Shown here: positions 30,754 through 39,316 of the stretch, one piece after another
Position numbering within the stretch: position 1 is the stretch's first letter
Layout of the letters: the number at the start of each line of letters is the position of its first letter
Origin: Hymenobacter sp. BRD128
GTDB taxonomy: Bacteria > Bacteroidota > Bacteroidia > Cytophagales > Hymenobacteraceae
Length of the DNA stretch: 64,000 nt
Direction of reading: 5' to 3'
NCBI RefSeq assembly: GCF_013256625.1
Contig: NZ_CP053908.1
Span: 3,410,001 to 3,474,000, forward strand
The notes under the pieces: generated by a model
Told to the model about the DNA's origin: nothing
Database searches by the model: none
Seen by the model: only the letters and a program-made list of their open reading frames with translations
Translations under genes and position numbers: made by a program

Positions 30754-30772
30754 ATTTAGAACGATTTTAAAT
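30754..30772. promoter_or_regulatory. 19-bp AT-rich palindrome before the PepSY gene
   Basis: An imperfect palindrome with arms ATTTAnAA and TTnTAAAT, 29 bases upstream of the PepSY start. Size and AT-richness suit a Fur-like iron box, but no Fur site consensus for this genus is available to me. Confidence 0.35.
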
Positions 30773-30800
30773 ACGCAGCAGCTCTTTTATCGACGGACGC

Positions 30801-31838
30801 CTAGTCGCAGCGCACGTAGGGGCGAAGTTTGACGAAGTTTTCCTCTTTCAGCAATTTGAGTTGGCGCAGGTCGTCGGGCGTGGCGAAGGGGCCGTGCTGC
30901 TTCCGATAAGCTACGATAAGACGGGCCAACGGCTTGCCTACGTAAGGGTGCGGCCACAGCTCATCGAAGCTGGCCGAGTTCACGTGCACTGGCCGGGGGG
31001 CAAAGCCGGGCGCCACAAAAGTGTATTTGCGCAGGCTATCGACGAGGTCAGGCGCATCTTGCAGCACATATACTTCGGCTAACTGATTTTCAACCAGGTA
31101 GCCCCCCAGCTCGTCGCGGCGCCTGACTATCCACTTGGCCCGGCCCCGCCCGATTCCCCTTATCTGCATCAGCTGGGTGGTATCGGCCAGGTTGAGGTCG
31201 AAGGGCTGCAAGTGAGCCGGCTTGCGCGCAAAGCGGCCCGGCAAGCGAGCCCCGTTATCGCCAAAAGACGGCCGGCTGGCGGCGTAGTCGGGTCGCTCAC
31301 GTCCAGGCAGCGCCTCGGGTAATTGCATAAAGGGCGCCAGCCGCTGATACACCGAGTCGGGCAGGCCGTAGATGCGCTGCACCTGGCTTTTGGCCCGAAA
31401 GCCCCCCGCCTTCTGGCCGTAGTTGACGATGCGGCCGGCCACAAAGTGCGGCACGCCGCGCGCCTCCCACCCCTCGGCGGTGAGGGCATTAGAGTCAAAA
31501 GGGGCTAGCCGCACCTGCGGCACGGCGGGGTAGCGGCTAGCCCCGCGGGCTGGGTAGCGCGCGGCATAGGCCCGGTCGTGGGCCACGCGGTTCGAGTCGA
31601 GGCGGGCGGTGAGGTCCTGGCCCCAGGCGTCGAGTTGGCGCTGGTCGGCGGCGGGCAGGTAGGCGGGGTCGGTGGGGCGCAGCAACAGCGGCGCTACGGC
31701 TATGGCCAATGCTACAAGCAGCAAGAGCACAAAGCCTCGCGTTTCGGCCCGCGAGAAACCAAAATACCGCCGCACCCAGCGCCAGACCGACCAGCGATTA
31801 CCGGGTGGGCGAGCAGGCGGCGGCGAAGTAACGGGCAT
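30801..31838 (-). CDS. Helix-hairpin-helix (ComEA-like) membrane-anchored protein
   Basis: 345 residues. One membrane span near residue 35-53 (GFVLLLLVALAIAVAPLLL) follows a basic N-terminus. The rest holds several helix-hairpin-helix units: FVAGRIVNYGQKAGGFRAKS near 130, FDLNLADTTQLMQIRGIGRG near 215, and VNSASFDELWPHPYVGKPLA near 285 with YRKQHGPFATPDDL. The motif binds DNA non-specifically, as in ComEA of DNA uptake, but here several copies are strung together as in other Bacteroidota proteins of unknown role. No competence gene adjoins it. Confidence 0.8.
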   Translation of the reverse strand: MPVTSPPPARPPGNRWSVWRWVRRYFGFSRAETRGFVLLLLVALAIAVAPLLLRPTDPAYLPAADQRQLDAWGQDLTARLDSNRVAHDRAYAARYPARGASRYPAVPQVRLAPFDSNALTAEGWEARGVPHFVAGRIVNYGQKAGGFRAKSQVQRIYGLPDSVYQRLAPFMQLPEALPGRERPDYAASRPSFGDNGARLPGRFARKPAHLQPFDLNLADTTQLMQIRGIGRGRAKWIVRRRDELGGYLVENQLAEVYVLQDAPDLVDSLRKYTFVAPGFAPRPVHVNSASFDELWPHPYVGKPLARLIVAYRKQHGPFATPDDLRQLKLLKEENFVKLRPYVRCD

Positions 31839-31938
31839 AAATAGGCAGCCAGATTACAACACGTATATCTGGCCGACTACAAGTATAGGGCAAGTAACTG
31901 ATTCTAACGCAGCCTAGCTCCCCGGTTTGGCTTAAGAG

Positions 31939-33087
31939 CTAGGCCCGCGCGGCCACCGGCTCGTAGAGCTTGATGAGCTGGGCAGCGGCATAGTCTACCT
32001 CGGCTTCGGTATTGAGCTTGCTCAGGGAAAGGCGCACGGTGGGCCGGTCGGCGGCGGCACCGAGGGCTTCGAGCACGTGCGAGCCCAGCTGGGCGCCGCT
32101 GGTGCAGGCCGAGCCGCCCGAGGCTGCTACCTTATTGATATCGAGGCTAAAAAGCAGCATTTCACTGATGCTGGACGGCGGCAGGCTCACGCTGAGCACG
32201 GTGTAGAGACTCTGGTCGGCCTCAGCCGAAAGACCATTGAACCGCACGCCCTCGATGCCCGCCGCGAGCTGGCCGATAAACCGGTCTTTCAATCCCTGCA
32301 CGTGGCGCTGGTGGTCGGCCATGTCGCGGCAGGCAATTTCGAGCGCCTTGGCTAGCCCCACGATGCCATACACATTCTCGGTGCCCGAGCGCACGTTGCG
32401 CTCCTGCGAGCCGCCGTGGATGAGCGGCGCCACCTCCACCCCACCGCGCCGGTAGAGAAAGCCCACGCCCTTGGGCCCGTGAAACTTGTGCGCCGAGCCC
32501 ACCAAAAAGTGGTTGCTGAGCTGTTGCACATCGTGGTGGTAGTGGCCCATCGTCTGCACCGTATCGGTGTGGAACACGGCGTCGTGCCGGGCGCATATCT
32601 CCCCGATAGCCTTGATATCGTTGAGGTTGCCCAGCTCATTATTGCCGTGCATCAGGCTCACAAAGGTGCGCGGGTGGCTAGCCAGCAGCTCTTCGAGGTG
32701 CCCGAGGTCGAGGCGCCCCTGGGCATCGTGGCGCAGGTAGCTCAGCGTGGTTTCGCCATTTTTAGTCAGCGCTTGCAGCGGGTGCAGCACGGCGTGGTGC
32801 TCCAGGGGCGAGGTGATGGCGTGCTGCAGCCCCAGCGAGCGCACGCTGCCGAAGATGGCGTAGTTATCGGCCTCGGTGCCGCCCGACGTGAACGTAACTT
32901 CGCTAGGAGCGGCGTTTATCAAGTGGGCCACCGTTTTGCGGGCCTGCTCGATGGCCGAACGCACCTGCCGGCCCGGCCCGTGCAGCGAGCTGGGGTTGCC
33001 GTAGTACTGCGCTAGGTAGGGCAGCATGGCATCCAGCACTTCGGGGTCGAGGGGGGTGGTGGCGGCGTTATCGAAGTAGGCGTGCAT
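31939..33087 (-). CDS. Cysteine desulfurase (NifS/IscS family)
   Basis: 382 residues. A PLP enzyme that removes sulfur from cysteine for iron-sulfur clusters and thiolated cofactors. Seen are YFDNAATTPLDPEVL at the start, TSGGTEADNYAIFG, HTDTVQTMGH, the PLP lysine in GSAHKFHGPKGVGFLYRRGG near residue 205 and the sulfur-carrying cysteine in ASGGSACTSGAQLGSHVLEA near 325. The ATG at 33087 fits the family; an apparent extension to 33132 runs into the insertion sequence that ends 24 bases upstream. The native promoter region has therefore been separated from the gene. Confidence 0.93.
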   Translation of the reverse strand: MHAYFDNAATTPLDPEVLDAMLPYLAQYYGNPSSLHGPGRQVRSAIEQARKTVAHLINAAPSEVTFTSGGTEADNYAIFGSVRSLGLQHAITSPLEHHAVLHPLQALTKNGETTLSYLRHDAQGRLDLGHLEELLASHPRTFVSLMHGNNELGNLNDIKAIGEICARHDAVFHTDTVQTMGHYHHDVQQLSNHFLVGSAHKFHGPKGVGFLYRRGGVEVAPLIHGGSQERNVRSGTENVYGIVGLAKALEIACRDMADHQRHVQGLKDRFIGQLAAGIEGVRFNGLSAEADQSLYTVLSVSLPPSSISEMLLFSLDINKVAASGGSACTSGAQLGSHVLEALGAAADRPTVRLSLSKLNTEAEVDYAAAQLIKLYEPVAARA

Positions 33088-34649
33088 GGTACTAGCGTTT
33101 GGTAATGGAAGGTGGCTGTTGCAGAACTCCACGCTATTTGGCGCCCACTTTCGAGCGCGCCCTGAAAGCGATAGCCAGTCAACAAGCGGCGGCTAAACAA
33201 AGCCTGCATGAGCCCGTGTTGCGCTGGTCGCAGGGCTAGTGCTAGGCTCAGCATCCGAGTTGATTGCTGCTTCAGCAGCTTCTTGAGGTTGTAGGCGATA
33301 GCCGTGATTAGCATCGTTTTATGCGCCGCTGCTCGCCCCTTGGTGTTGACCCGACGCAGGCCATAATGCTGCAGTAGACTACCAAAGACGGGTTCGACGG
33401 TGCGTTGCCGGACTCGGCGCATGTGCTGGCCTTGGCGCGTGCGCTGCCGCTGCCACGCCCGGCGATACGCCGCGTCAAAGGCGGAGCGAACCACCTGTTT
33501 AAACTGGCTATGCGGCACACAGCTCGCTTTGAGCGGGCACTGTTGACAATCCTTATAAGCCGCGCGATACTGCTTGACCCACGTCTCGTTCTCAGTCGTG
33601 CGAAAGGAGCGAAACGGCAAGAGCTTATTGGCTCGGCAGCGGTAGGCATCGGCCGCCGGCTCGTAGATAAACCCCTCGACCGTGGGCTTGTAGGGACCAA
33701 ACACGGGAATCCAAGGGGTGATGCCTTGCTGCTCTAGAAAGGCATAATTGAAGCCGTTGGAATAACCCGTGTCGGCGACGAAATCGCGGAGCGTTAACTC
33801 CTGGGCCCTGAGCCGGGCTTGTAGCCGCGGCACCAGGGCCGGTAAGTGCAGGCAATCGCGACTGTCAGCCAAATCAGCCTGGATGTGGCTAATGACGCCC
33901 GTGGCCGTATCCACGGCCAGGCTACAGAGGTAATTCAGGGCCCGCGCTTTGCCGGGTTTAACCGAGATGCGGGCTTCGGGGTCGGTGGGACTGTAGTGCG
34001 TCTTGTTGCTGAGTAACTGCGCCTTGGCATGGTGGGCGCCCAGTCCCCCAGGCGCGGCTTGACGTTTGGCTTGACGCGCCGCGACACGCCGCAACTGCAA
34101 CGCCGTCTTGGCGGAGGGTAACTCAGTGGGGAACGCCGTTTCCTGGGTCACGTGCAGGGGGGCGACGGGCGCTTTTTCGCGTAAGCTATCGAGTGAGGCA
34201 TTGGCTTTGACGGGCGCGGAATCCACCGTTTGCGTATCGCCCGCGACGAGCCCAGCGGCCACGCACTGGCCGAAAACCTGGTCAAACAGGTGCTCGAAGA
34301 CGGTGACTGGATACAGCTGGCGGGTCCGACTAATAGTCGAGTGCCAGGGCAAGTCCTCGTCCACCTCGTAGCCCAGAAAATAGAGGATGTCGAGCCGCAG
34401 ACTGCAGTGCTCGACCAGGCGGCGGTCACTGGCAATGTTTTCCAACCGGCCCACGAGCACCAGCTTAAAGAACACCACGGGGTCGAGCGAGGGCTGGCCG
34501 GTGTGGCTATAGAGGGCCCGGGTCTGCTGGTAGAGAAAGTCCCAGTTGAGCAGCTCGGCTAGTCGGCGGTAGAGATTCTGTTTCGGCACGCGCTCCGACA
34601 AGCGGAAGCGTAGCACGACTTTATCGACGAACTGCTTGTGGCCCTGCAT
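33012..34649 (-). CDS. IS1182-like DDE transposase, reading through the element end
   Basis: 545 residues as translated, of which about 512 lie inside the element. The N-terminal DUF772-like part (YRRLAELLNWDFLYQQTRAL, YFLGYEVDEDLPWHSTISRT) is followed by the DDE domain: QTVDSAPVKANASLDSL (first Asp), FVADTGYSNGFNYAFLEQQG (second Asp), a CQQCPLKASC zinc-like knuckle, and QRTVEPVFGSLLQHYGLRRV (Glu). There is no stop codon before the terminal repeat, so the frame runs about 33 codons into host DNA, overlapping the start of the cysteine desulfurase in another frame. It may still be active. Confidence 0.88.
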   Translation of the reverse strand: MQGHKQFVDKVVLRFRLSERVPKQNLYRRLAELLNWDFLYQQTRALYSHTGQPSLDPVVFFKLVLVGRLENIASDRRLVEHCSLRLDILYFLGYEVDEDLPWHSTISRTRQLYPVTVFEHLFDQVFGQCVAAGLVAGDTQTVDSAPVKANASLDSLREKAPVAPLHVTQETAFPTELPSAKTALQLRRVAARQAKRQAAPGGLGAHHAKAQLLSNKTHYSPTDPEARISVKPGKARALNYLCSLAVDTATGVISHIQADLADSRDCLHLPALVPRLQARLRAQELTLRDFVADTGYSNGFNYAFLEQQGITPWIPVFGPYKPTVEGFIYEPAADAYRCRANKLLPFRSFRTTENETWVKQYRAAYKDCQQCPLKASCVPHSQFKQVVRSAFDAAYRRAWQRQRTRQGQHMRRVRQRTVEPVFGSLLQHYGLRRVNTKGRAAAHKTMLITAIAYNLKKLLKQQSTRMLSLALALRPAQHGLMQALFSRRLLTGYRFQGALESGRQIAWSSATATFHYQTLVPCTPTSITPPPPPSTPKCWMPCCPT

Positions 34650-34695
34650 ACCCCTAAGATACCGCTGGCCAAGCAGCTACTTCTGCAACAGCCAC
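33112..34695 (-). mobile_element. Complete insertion sequence, IS1182-like, 1584 bp
   Basis: The ends are perfect 15-bp inverted repeats: GTGGCTGTTGCAGAA at 33112-33126 and its reverse complement at 34681-34695. The base quartet GAAG flanks both sides (33108-33111 and 34696-34699), a 4-bp target duplication. One transposase gene fills the inside. Intact ends and duplication suggest a recent insertion. It landed between glmM and the cysteine desulfurase, 24 bases from the latter's start codon and beside a palindromic repeat (34707-34806). Confidence 0.92.
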
Positions 34696-34706
34696 GAAGA
34701 ATAAAA

Positions 34707-34806
34707 GAACGTCATGCTGAGCTTACCGAAGCATCTCTACCGCATCGTTGGGATTGGGTCCCTAGCGGCGCGAGCGAGATGCTTCGGCAAGCTCAGCATG
34801 ACGTTC
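34707..34806. repeat. 100-bp palindromic element with 31-bp arms
   Basis: The arm 34707-34737 (GAACGTCATGCTGAGCTT...) and the arm 34776-34806 are reverse complements with one mismatch, around a 38-base loop. It lies between the insertion sequence and the glmM stop. Elements starting GTCATGCTGAGC are, from memory, scattered through many Bacteroidota genomes; I cannot check copies here. It is probably a MITE or REP-like element, and its transcript would be a long hairpin. Confidence 0.8.
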
Positions 34807-34827
34807 AGTTGGCTCCTGGCTAAGGCT

Positions 34828-36222
34828 CTATTTTGCGGAGATAATCTCTTTGATATCCGCGATAATCTTCTGCGCCAGGTGGTCGGCTGTGGCGTTGGAG
34901 TCCGACTCGGCATAGATGCGGATAATGGGCTCGGTATTGGACTTGCGCAGGTGCACCCACTCCTTGTCAAACTCGATTTTTACCCCATCAATCGTATTTA
35001 CGGGCTGCTTAGCGTAGCGCTTTTCCATCTGCACCAGCACTTGGTCGGTGTCGATTTCAGGCGTCAGCTCAATCTTATTCTTGGAGATGAAATAGCTCGG
35101 ATACGAGTTGCGCAAGCGGCTCATGGCCAGGCCCGACTTAGCGAGGTGCGTCAAAAATAGCGCAATGCCCACCAGCGCGTCGCGGCCGTAGTGCAGCTCG
35201 GGAAAGATGATGCCACCGTTGCCCTCGCCACCAATCACGGCGTTGGTTTCCTTCATCTTAGTAACCACGTTTACCTCGCCCACGGCCGCTGCCGTGTAGG
35301 TGCCGCCGTGCTTCTCGGTCACGTCGCGCAGGGCGCGGGTGCTGCTGAGGTTGCTCACGGTGTTGCCACCGCCGTGGTAGCCCAGCACGTAGTCGGCCAC
35401 GGCTACCAGGGTGTATTCTTCGCCAAACATCTCGCCGTTTTCGCTCACCAAGGCTAGCCGGTCCACGTCGGGGTCAACCACGATGCCAAGGTCGAAGCCG
35501 CCTTTTTCGAGCACCTTGGCAATGTCGCGCAGGTGCTCGGGCAGCGGTTCGGGGTTATGGGCGAAGTCGCCGGTAGGCTCGCAGTGGATTTTCTCCACCG
35601 TTTCGACCCCTAGCGCGGCCAGCAGCTGCGGCACCGCAATGCCCCCGCTGCTGTTCACGGCATCGACCACTACCCGGAAATTCTTGGCCTTGATGGCCGC
35701 CACATCAACCAGCGGCGAAGCCAGGATGGCGGCAATGTGCTCGGCCAGAAAAGCATCGTCGGTGGTGTAGTTACCCAGCTTCGTAACGGAGGCAAAATCA
35801 ACGCTTTCGCTCTCGGCCAAGGCTAGCACGCGCTCACCGGCTTCGGCCGACAAAAACTCGCCGTGCTGGTCGAGTAGCTTAAGCGCATTCCACTGCTTGG
35901 GGTTGTGCGAGGCGGTGAGGATGATGCCGCCGGCCGCTTTTTTGGCGGGCACGGCCATCTCCACCGTGGGCGTGGTGCTCAGGCCCAGGTCAAGTACATC
36001 AAACCCCAGGCCTTGCAGCGTGCCAGCCACGAGGCGGCTCACCATCTCGCCCGAGAGGCGGGCATCGCGCCCAATTACTATTAGCTTGCCGGCCCCCGGC
36101 TGAGCCGCCGCCCAGGCACCGTAGGCTGCCGTATATTTCACCACGTCGAGGGGCGTCAGCCCCTGCCCGGCGGGGCCACCAATGGTGCCACGAATGCCGG
36201 AAATAGATTTTATGAGGGTCAC
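34828..36222 (-). CDS. glmM: Phosphoglucosamine mutase
   Basis: 464 residues. GlmM interconverts glucosamine-6-phosphate and glucosamine-1-phosphate for peptidoglycan and lipopolysaccharide precursors. Motifs: SISGIRGTIGG at the start, the phosphoserine loop ILTASHNPKQWNALK near residue 100, the metal loop VVDPDVDRLALV near 245, VIGGEGNGGIIFPELHYGRD near 330, and the phosphate-binding WVHLRKSNTEPIIRIYAES near 430. Phosphomannomutase is the alternative within this family. The start is the GTG at 36222, because a perfect -7 word lies 20 bases upstream and longer forms would begin before it. Confidence 0.9.
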   Translation of the reverse strand: MTLIKSISGIRGTIGGPAGQGLTPLDVVKYTAAYGAWAAAQPGAGKLIVIGRDARLSGEMVSRLVAGTLQGLGFDVLDLGLSTTPTVEMAVPAKKAAGGIILTASHNPKQWNALKLLDQHGEFLSAEAGERVLALAESESVDFASVTKLGNYTTDDAFLAEHIAAILASPLVDVAAIKAKNFRVVVDAVNSSGGIAVPQLLAALGVETVEKIHCEPTGDFAHNPEPLPEHLRDIAKVLEKGGFDLGIVVDPDVDRLALVSENGEMFGEEYTLVAVADYVLGYHGGGNTVSNLSSTRALRDVTEKHGGTYTAAAVGEVNVVTKMKETNAVIGGEGNGGIIFPELHYGRDALVGIALFLTHLAKSGLAMSRLRNSYPSYFISKNKIELTPEIDTDQVLVQMEKRYAKQPVNTIDGVKIEFDKEWVHLRKSNTEPIIRIYAESDSNATADHLAQKIIADIKEIISAK

Positions 36223-36242
36223 TGTTTGTCTCTTTAGCTTTG

Positions 36243-36250
36243 CAAAAGTA
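36243..36250 (-). promoter_or_regulatory. -7 element (TACTTTTG) of glmM
   Basis: TACTTTTG on the minus strand matches TAnnTTTG exactly, 20 bases before the GTG start at 36222, and decides between that start and the upstream open frame. Confidence 0.5.
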
Positions 36251-36403
36251 GCTAGCCTACTCGTTTGTTTGCTTGTTAGCCCCCTAGGCTGCTCCCTCAC
36301 CAGCCCTTGCCATCAGCTTTCGTAATCGGCCATTGGGCTACCCTAGCCGACGCCTTCTGGCTTTTTTAACGACGAGTGCGCCTGTTCTTCTGCCCTATTT
36401 TTT

Positions 36404-37231
36404 ATGGAAAATCCGTTGCTTTCTCCTTCCCGACGCCCGGCGCAGCTCGAAGCCTTTGGCCGCCTGCTCGACGTGCTCGACCGCCTGCGCCAAGAGTGCC
36501 CCTGGGACAAAAAACAAACGCTCGACAGCCTGCGCCACCTCACTATTGAGGAAACCTACGAACTGAGCGACGCCATCTTGCGCCACGACCTGCCCGACCT
36601 GAAAAAGGAACTCGGCGACGTGATGCTGCACCTCGTGTTCTACGCCCGCATTGCCGCCGAGCAGGGTGCTTTCGACATTGCCGACGCCCTTAATGCACAG
36701 TGCGAGAAGCTCATCTACCGCCACCCGCATATCTACGGCGATGTGCAGGCCGACGACGAGGCCACCGTGAAGCGCAACTGGGAGCAGCTCAAGCTTAAGG
36801 AAAAAGGCAACACCGGCGGCGTGCTCGGTGGGGTGCCCACCTCGCTGCCAGCCCTGGTAAAGGCCATGCGCATTCAGGAAAAAGCGCGCGGCGCGGGCTT
36901 CGACTGGGACGACCCTAGCCAGGTGTGGCTGAAGGTGCAGGAGGAGCTAGCCGAATTTGGCGCTGAGTATGGCCACGGCCAGCCGCCCGCCGATACCGCG
37001 CAGGCCGAACGCGCCACCCAGGAGTTTGGCGACCTGCTTTTTTCGCTGGTCAACTTCGCCCGCTTTGCCGGTATCAACCCCGAGGAGGCCCTGGAGCGCA
37101 CAAATCGAAAATTTATTAGTCGCTTCCAGTACCTGGAGACGGCCGCCAGGCAGGCCGGCCAATCTTTACCTGACCTGACCTTAGCCCAAATGGACGTATA
37201 TTGGAATGAGGCTAAGCAGGCCGGGGCCTAG
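36404..37231 (+). CDS. mazG: Nucleoside triphosphate pyrophosphohydrolase MazG
   Basis: 275 residues, the usual two-domain MazG. It hydrolyses (d)NTPs to monophosphates and pyrophosphate. The first domain has CPWDKKQTLDSLRHLTIEET with YELSDAI and the metal-binding KKELGDVMLHLVFYARIA; the second has GFDWDDPSQVWLKVQEELAE with FGAEYG and EFGDLLFSLVNFARFAGINP. It is divergent from glmM. Confidence 0.93.
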   Translation: MENPLLSPSRRPAQLEAFGRLLDVLDRLRQECPWDKKQTLDSLRHLTIEETYELSDAILRHDLPDLKKELGDVMLHLVFYARIAAEQGAFDIADALNAQCEKLIYRHPHIYGDVQADDEATVKRNWEQLKLKEKGNTGGVLGGVPTSLPALVKAMRIQEKARGAGFDWDDPSQVWLKVQEELAEFGAEYGHGQPPADTAQAERATQEFGDLLFSLVNFARFAGINPEEALERTNRKFISRFQYLETAARQAGQSLPDLTLAQMDVYWNEAKQAGA

Positions 37232-37596
37232 CCAAGCGCCAGCCTACGCAGCATAATCGATTGAGTAAGGCAGCGCTGCCTTCAACTGAGGCGACTCCTT
37301 TTTCATCTTTCTTCGCCTTTTGCAAATTAACCTCGCACCCGGTTCTTACGTTGGCTATTCGTATAGAATTCAGCACTAATCGGGCTGGATATTGTCTCCC
37401 TCTTTTGGGGTACTTTTCCGCAGGGCTTATCCAAAAAAAACTTTGCTAAGTCCGGATTTTACCGGCTTCGGCGTAGATTCGGCCCCGAAACACCTGTTTG
37501 GCCCGCTGTCGCCAGTGCTTATCTGGCCACAGACACTTTTGTATCGCCTTCTTTTTTACCTTCAACCAACCCCCACCTCCTACACTTACCGGACAC
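37232..37596. other. 365-base gap before exbB, with a perfect 16-bp palindrome
   Basis: No gene is visible. AAGGCAGCGCTGCCTT at 37267-37282 is a perfect palindrome soon after the mazG stop. A T-rich part follows, then an A8 run and AAACTTTG near 37440. CACTTTTG at 37544-37551, 46 bases before the exbB ATG, is one mismatch from the -7 word and is the best exbB promoter candidate. Confidence 0.45.
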
Positions 37597-38481
37597 ATGG
37601 AACAGAAAAATGCAGTAAACCCGAGCGCCCGCCCCGCTGCGCCGGCCGCCCCCAAAGCCGCCCCCGCCGCTAAAAGCAGCGGTGGAGCTTCGCTGTTTGC
37701 GGTATTGGTTATCGTTCTCGGCTTCATTATCAGCTTGCTCATCTACAAGTTTGTGCTGGGTGACCCTAGCCACTTCCTGGGCAACAACCCCGAGAACAAC
37801 CCCAAGCCCGGTGACTATCTCGGCATTGTATACAAGGGTGGGGTAATCGTACCGGCCCTGATGACCATGCTGCTGTGCGTTATCACCTTCTCTATCGAGC
37901 GTGCCCTCACCATCTCGAAAGCCAAAGGCAGCAAGAGCATTGAGTCGTTTGTGCGCGGCGTGCGCCAGAAACTGAACACCAACGACATCAACGGTGCCAT
38001 CGCCCTCTGCGACCAGCAGAAAGGCTCGGTAGCCAACGTAGTACGCGCCGGCCTGAAGAAATATCAGGAAATGGGCCGCGAAACCACGATGGCAACCGAC
38101 CAGCGCGTGCTGGCCATCCAGAAAGAAATCGAGGAAAGCACCGCCCTGGAGCTGCCGATGCTGGAAAAGAATCTGGTTATCATCTCGACCATCGCTTCTA
38201 TCGCCACGCTGACCGGTCTGCTCGGCACGGTATTCGGCATGATTAAGGCCTTCTCGGCTCTTGCTCAGGCTGGTAACCCCGACGCTACGGCCCTGGCAAC
38301 GGGTATCTCGGAAGCGCTTATCAACACGGCCCTCGGTATCGGTACCTCGGCCCTGGCCATCGTAGGCTACAACTTCTTCACCAGCAAGATTGACGAGCTG
38401 ACTTACAGCATCGACGAGGCTGGCTTCAGCATCATTCAGACCTTCGCGGCCCAGCACGGCGCCAAAGGTCAGGAGTCGTAG
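37597..38481 (+). CDS. exbB: ExbB/TolQ/MotA-type proton channel protein
   Basis: 294 residues. ExbB forms the inner-membrane pentamer that uses the proton gradient to energise TonB. A proline/alanine-rich N-terminus precedes TM1 (LFAVLVIVLGFIISLLIYKF); TM2 is VPALMTMLLCVITFSIERAL; the pore-lining TM3 region has TIASIATLTGLLGTVFGMIK and ALINTALGIGTSALAIVGYN. It heads the exbB-exbD-exbD-tonB cluster. The ATG at 37597 (MEQKNAVNP) was preferred to a longer open frame with unlikely sequence. Confidence 0.94.
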   Translation: MEQKNAVNPSARPAAPAAPKAAPAAKSSGGASLFAVLVIVLGFIISLLIYKFVLGDPSHFLGNNPENNPKPGDYLGIVYKGGVIVPALMTMLLCVITFSIERALTISKAKGSKSIESFVRGVRQKLNTNDINGAIALCDQQKGSVANVVRAGLKKYQEMGRETTMATDQRVLAIQKEIEESTALELPMLEKNLVIISTIASIATLTGLLGTVFGMIKAFSALAQAGNPDATALATGISEALINTALGIGTSALAIVGYNFFTSKIDELTYSIDEAGFSIIQTFAAQHGAKGQES

Positions 38482-38500
38482 TAGCTGCTGGCACGAAAAG

Positions 38501-38541
38501 GGGGGCGGAGGCGTTTTGCCGTCCCCGCCCCAACTTTTTTT
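38501..38541 (+). terminator. Possible attenuator between exbB and exbD
   Basis: GGGGCGG (38502-38508) pairs with CCGCCCC (38525-38531), with further imperfect pairing inside, and seven T residues follow after CAA. It could reduce read-through so that ExbB is made in excess over ExbD and TonB, as the complex stoichiometry requires. Confidence 0.45.
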
Positions 38542-38674
38542 CTGGGTACGTGTGCAATTGGCTAGCCTGCGGCATCAGTACCACTGAGCGGCTCCCGCCC
38601 CCGGCGGCCCGCTGATGGTAACACCCCTAGCCCCTGCCCATTGGCCCGTCCAGTCATTTTAACTTCTCCCGGCA

Positions 38675-39304
38675 ATGCCTAAAGTAAAACCGCACCGCAC
38701 CTCGCCGTCGCTCGACATGACGCCGATGGTGGACCTGGCGTTTCTGCTGGTAACATTTTTTATGTTGACCACGCAGTTTCGCCCCGATGAAGCTGTGGTA
38801 GTAGACCCGCCGTCTTCGACGTCGGACCTGCAGGCCCCCGATAGCGACATCCTCACGCTCACGATTGACGCCAACAAGCGCGTATTCTTCGGCTATGATA
38901 AAGCGCCTGTAAAGGAAGCTGCTCTTAAAGCCGTCGGCGCCAAATACGGCGTCAACTTCACGCCTACCCAGGTTAAGCAGTTTTCGCTGCTGCCCAACTT
39001 TGGGGTGCCGATTACGCAGCTGGGTAGCTACCTGGATAAGGATACTGAGCAGCGCAAAGCGCTGAATAAGGGCCTGCCGGGTATCCCCTACGACTCGCTT
39101 AACAACCAGATGATTGACTGGGTAATGGAAGCCCGGAAAGCCAATGCTGCGTTGTTTCACAAGCCCACTTTCCTTGTTATTAAAGGGGATGGTGACGCTG
39201 ATGTGAAAACCGTGCAAACGGTGATTAAGGACTTGCAGGAAAAAGACATCAATCGTTTTAACCTGCTGACGAGCCTCGAAATGAAGCCTTCGTTTGTGAA
39301 ATAA
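38675..39304 (+). CDS. exbD: ExbD biopolymer transport protein (first copy)
   Basis: 209 residues. A short cytoplasmic start leads into the single membrane span with the essential aspartate: SPSLDMTPMVDLAFLLVTFF then MLTTQF. The periplasmic domain follows (DILTLTIDANKRVFFGYDKA, TFLVIKGDGDADVKTVQTVI). It works with ExbB as the stator-like energy unit. It lies 193 bases after exbB, longer than the other gaps in the cluster. Confidence 0.94.
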   Translation: MPKVKPHRTSPSLDMTPMVDLAFLLVTFFMLTTQFRPDEAVVVDPPSSTSDLQAPDSDILTLTIDANKRVFFGYDKAPVKEAALKAVGAKYGVNFTPTQVKQFSLLPNFGVPITQLGSYLDKDTEQRKALNKGLPGIPYDSLNNQMIDWVMEARKANAALFHKPTFLVIKGDGDADVKTVQTVIKDLQEKDINRFNLLTSLEMKPSFVK

Positions 39305-39316
39305 CCTGTTTGAATC

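Noticed and set aside
33088-33132. N-terminal extension of the cysteine desulfurase
   Set aside because: It is encoded partly by the insertion sequence end; the family N-terminus begins at the ATG at 33087.
36223-36300. Longer glmM starting at 36300
   Set aside because: A perfect -7 promoter word lies at 36243-36250, so the longer start would not be in the transcript.
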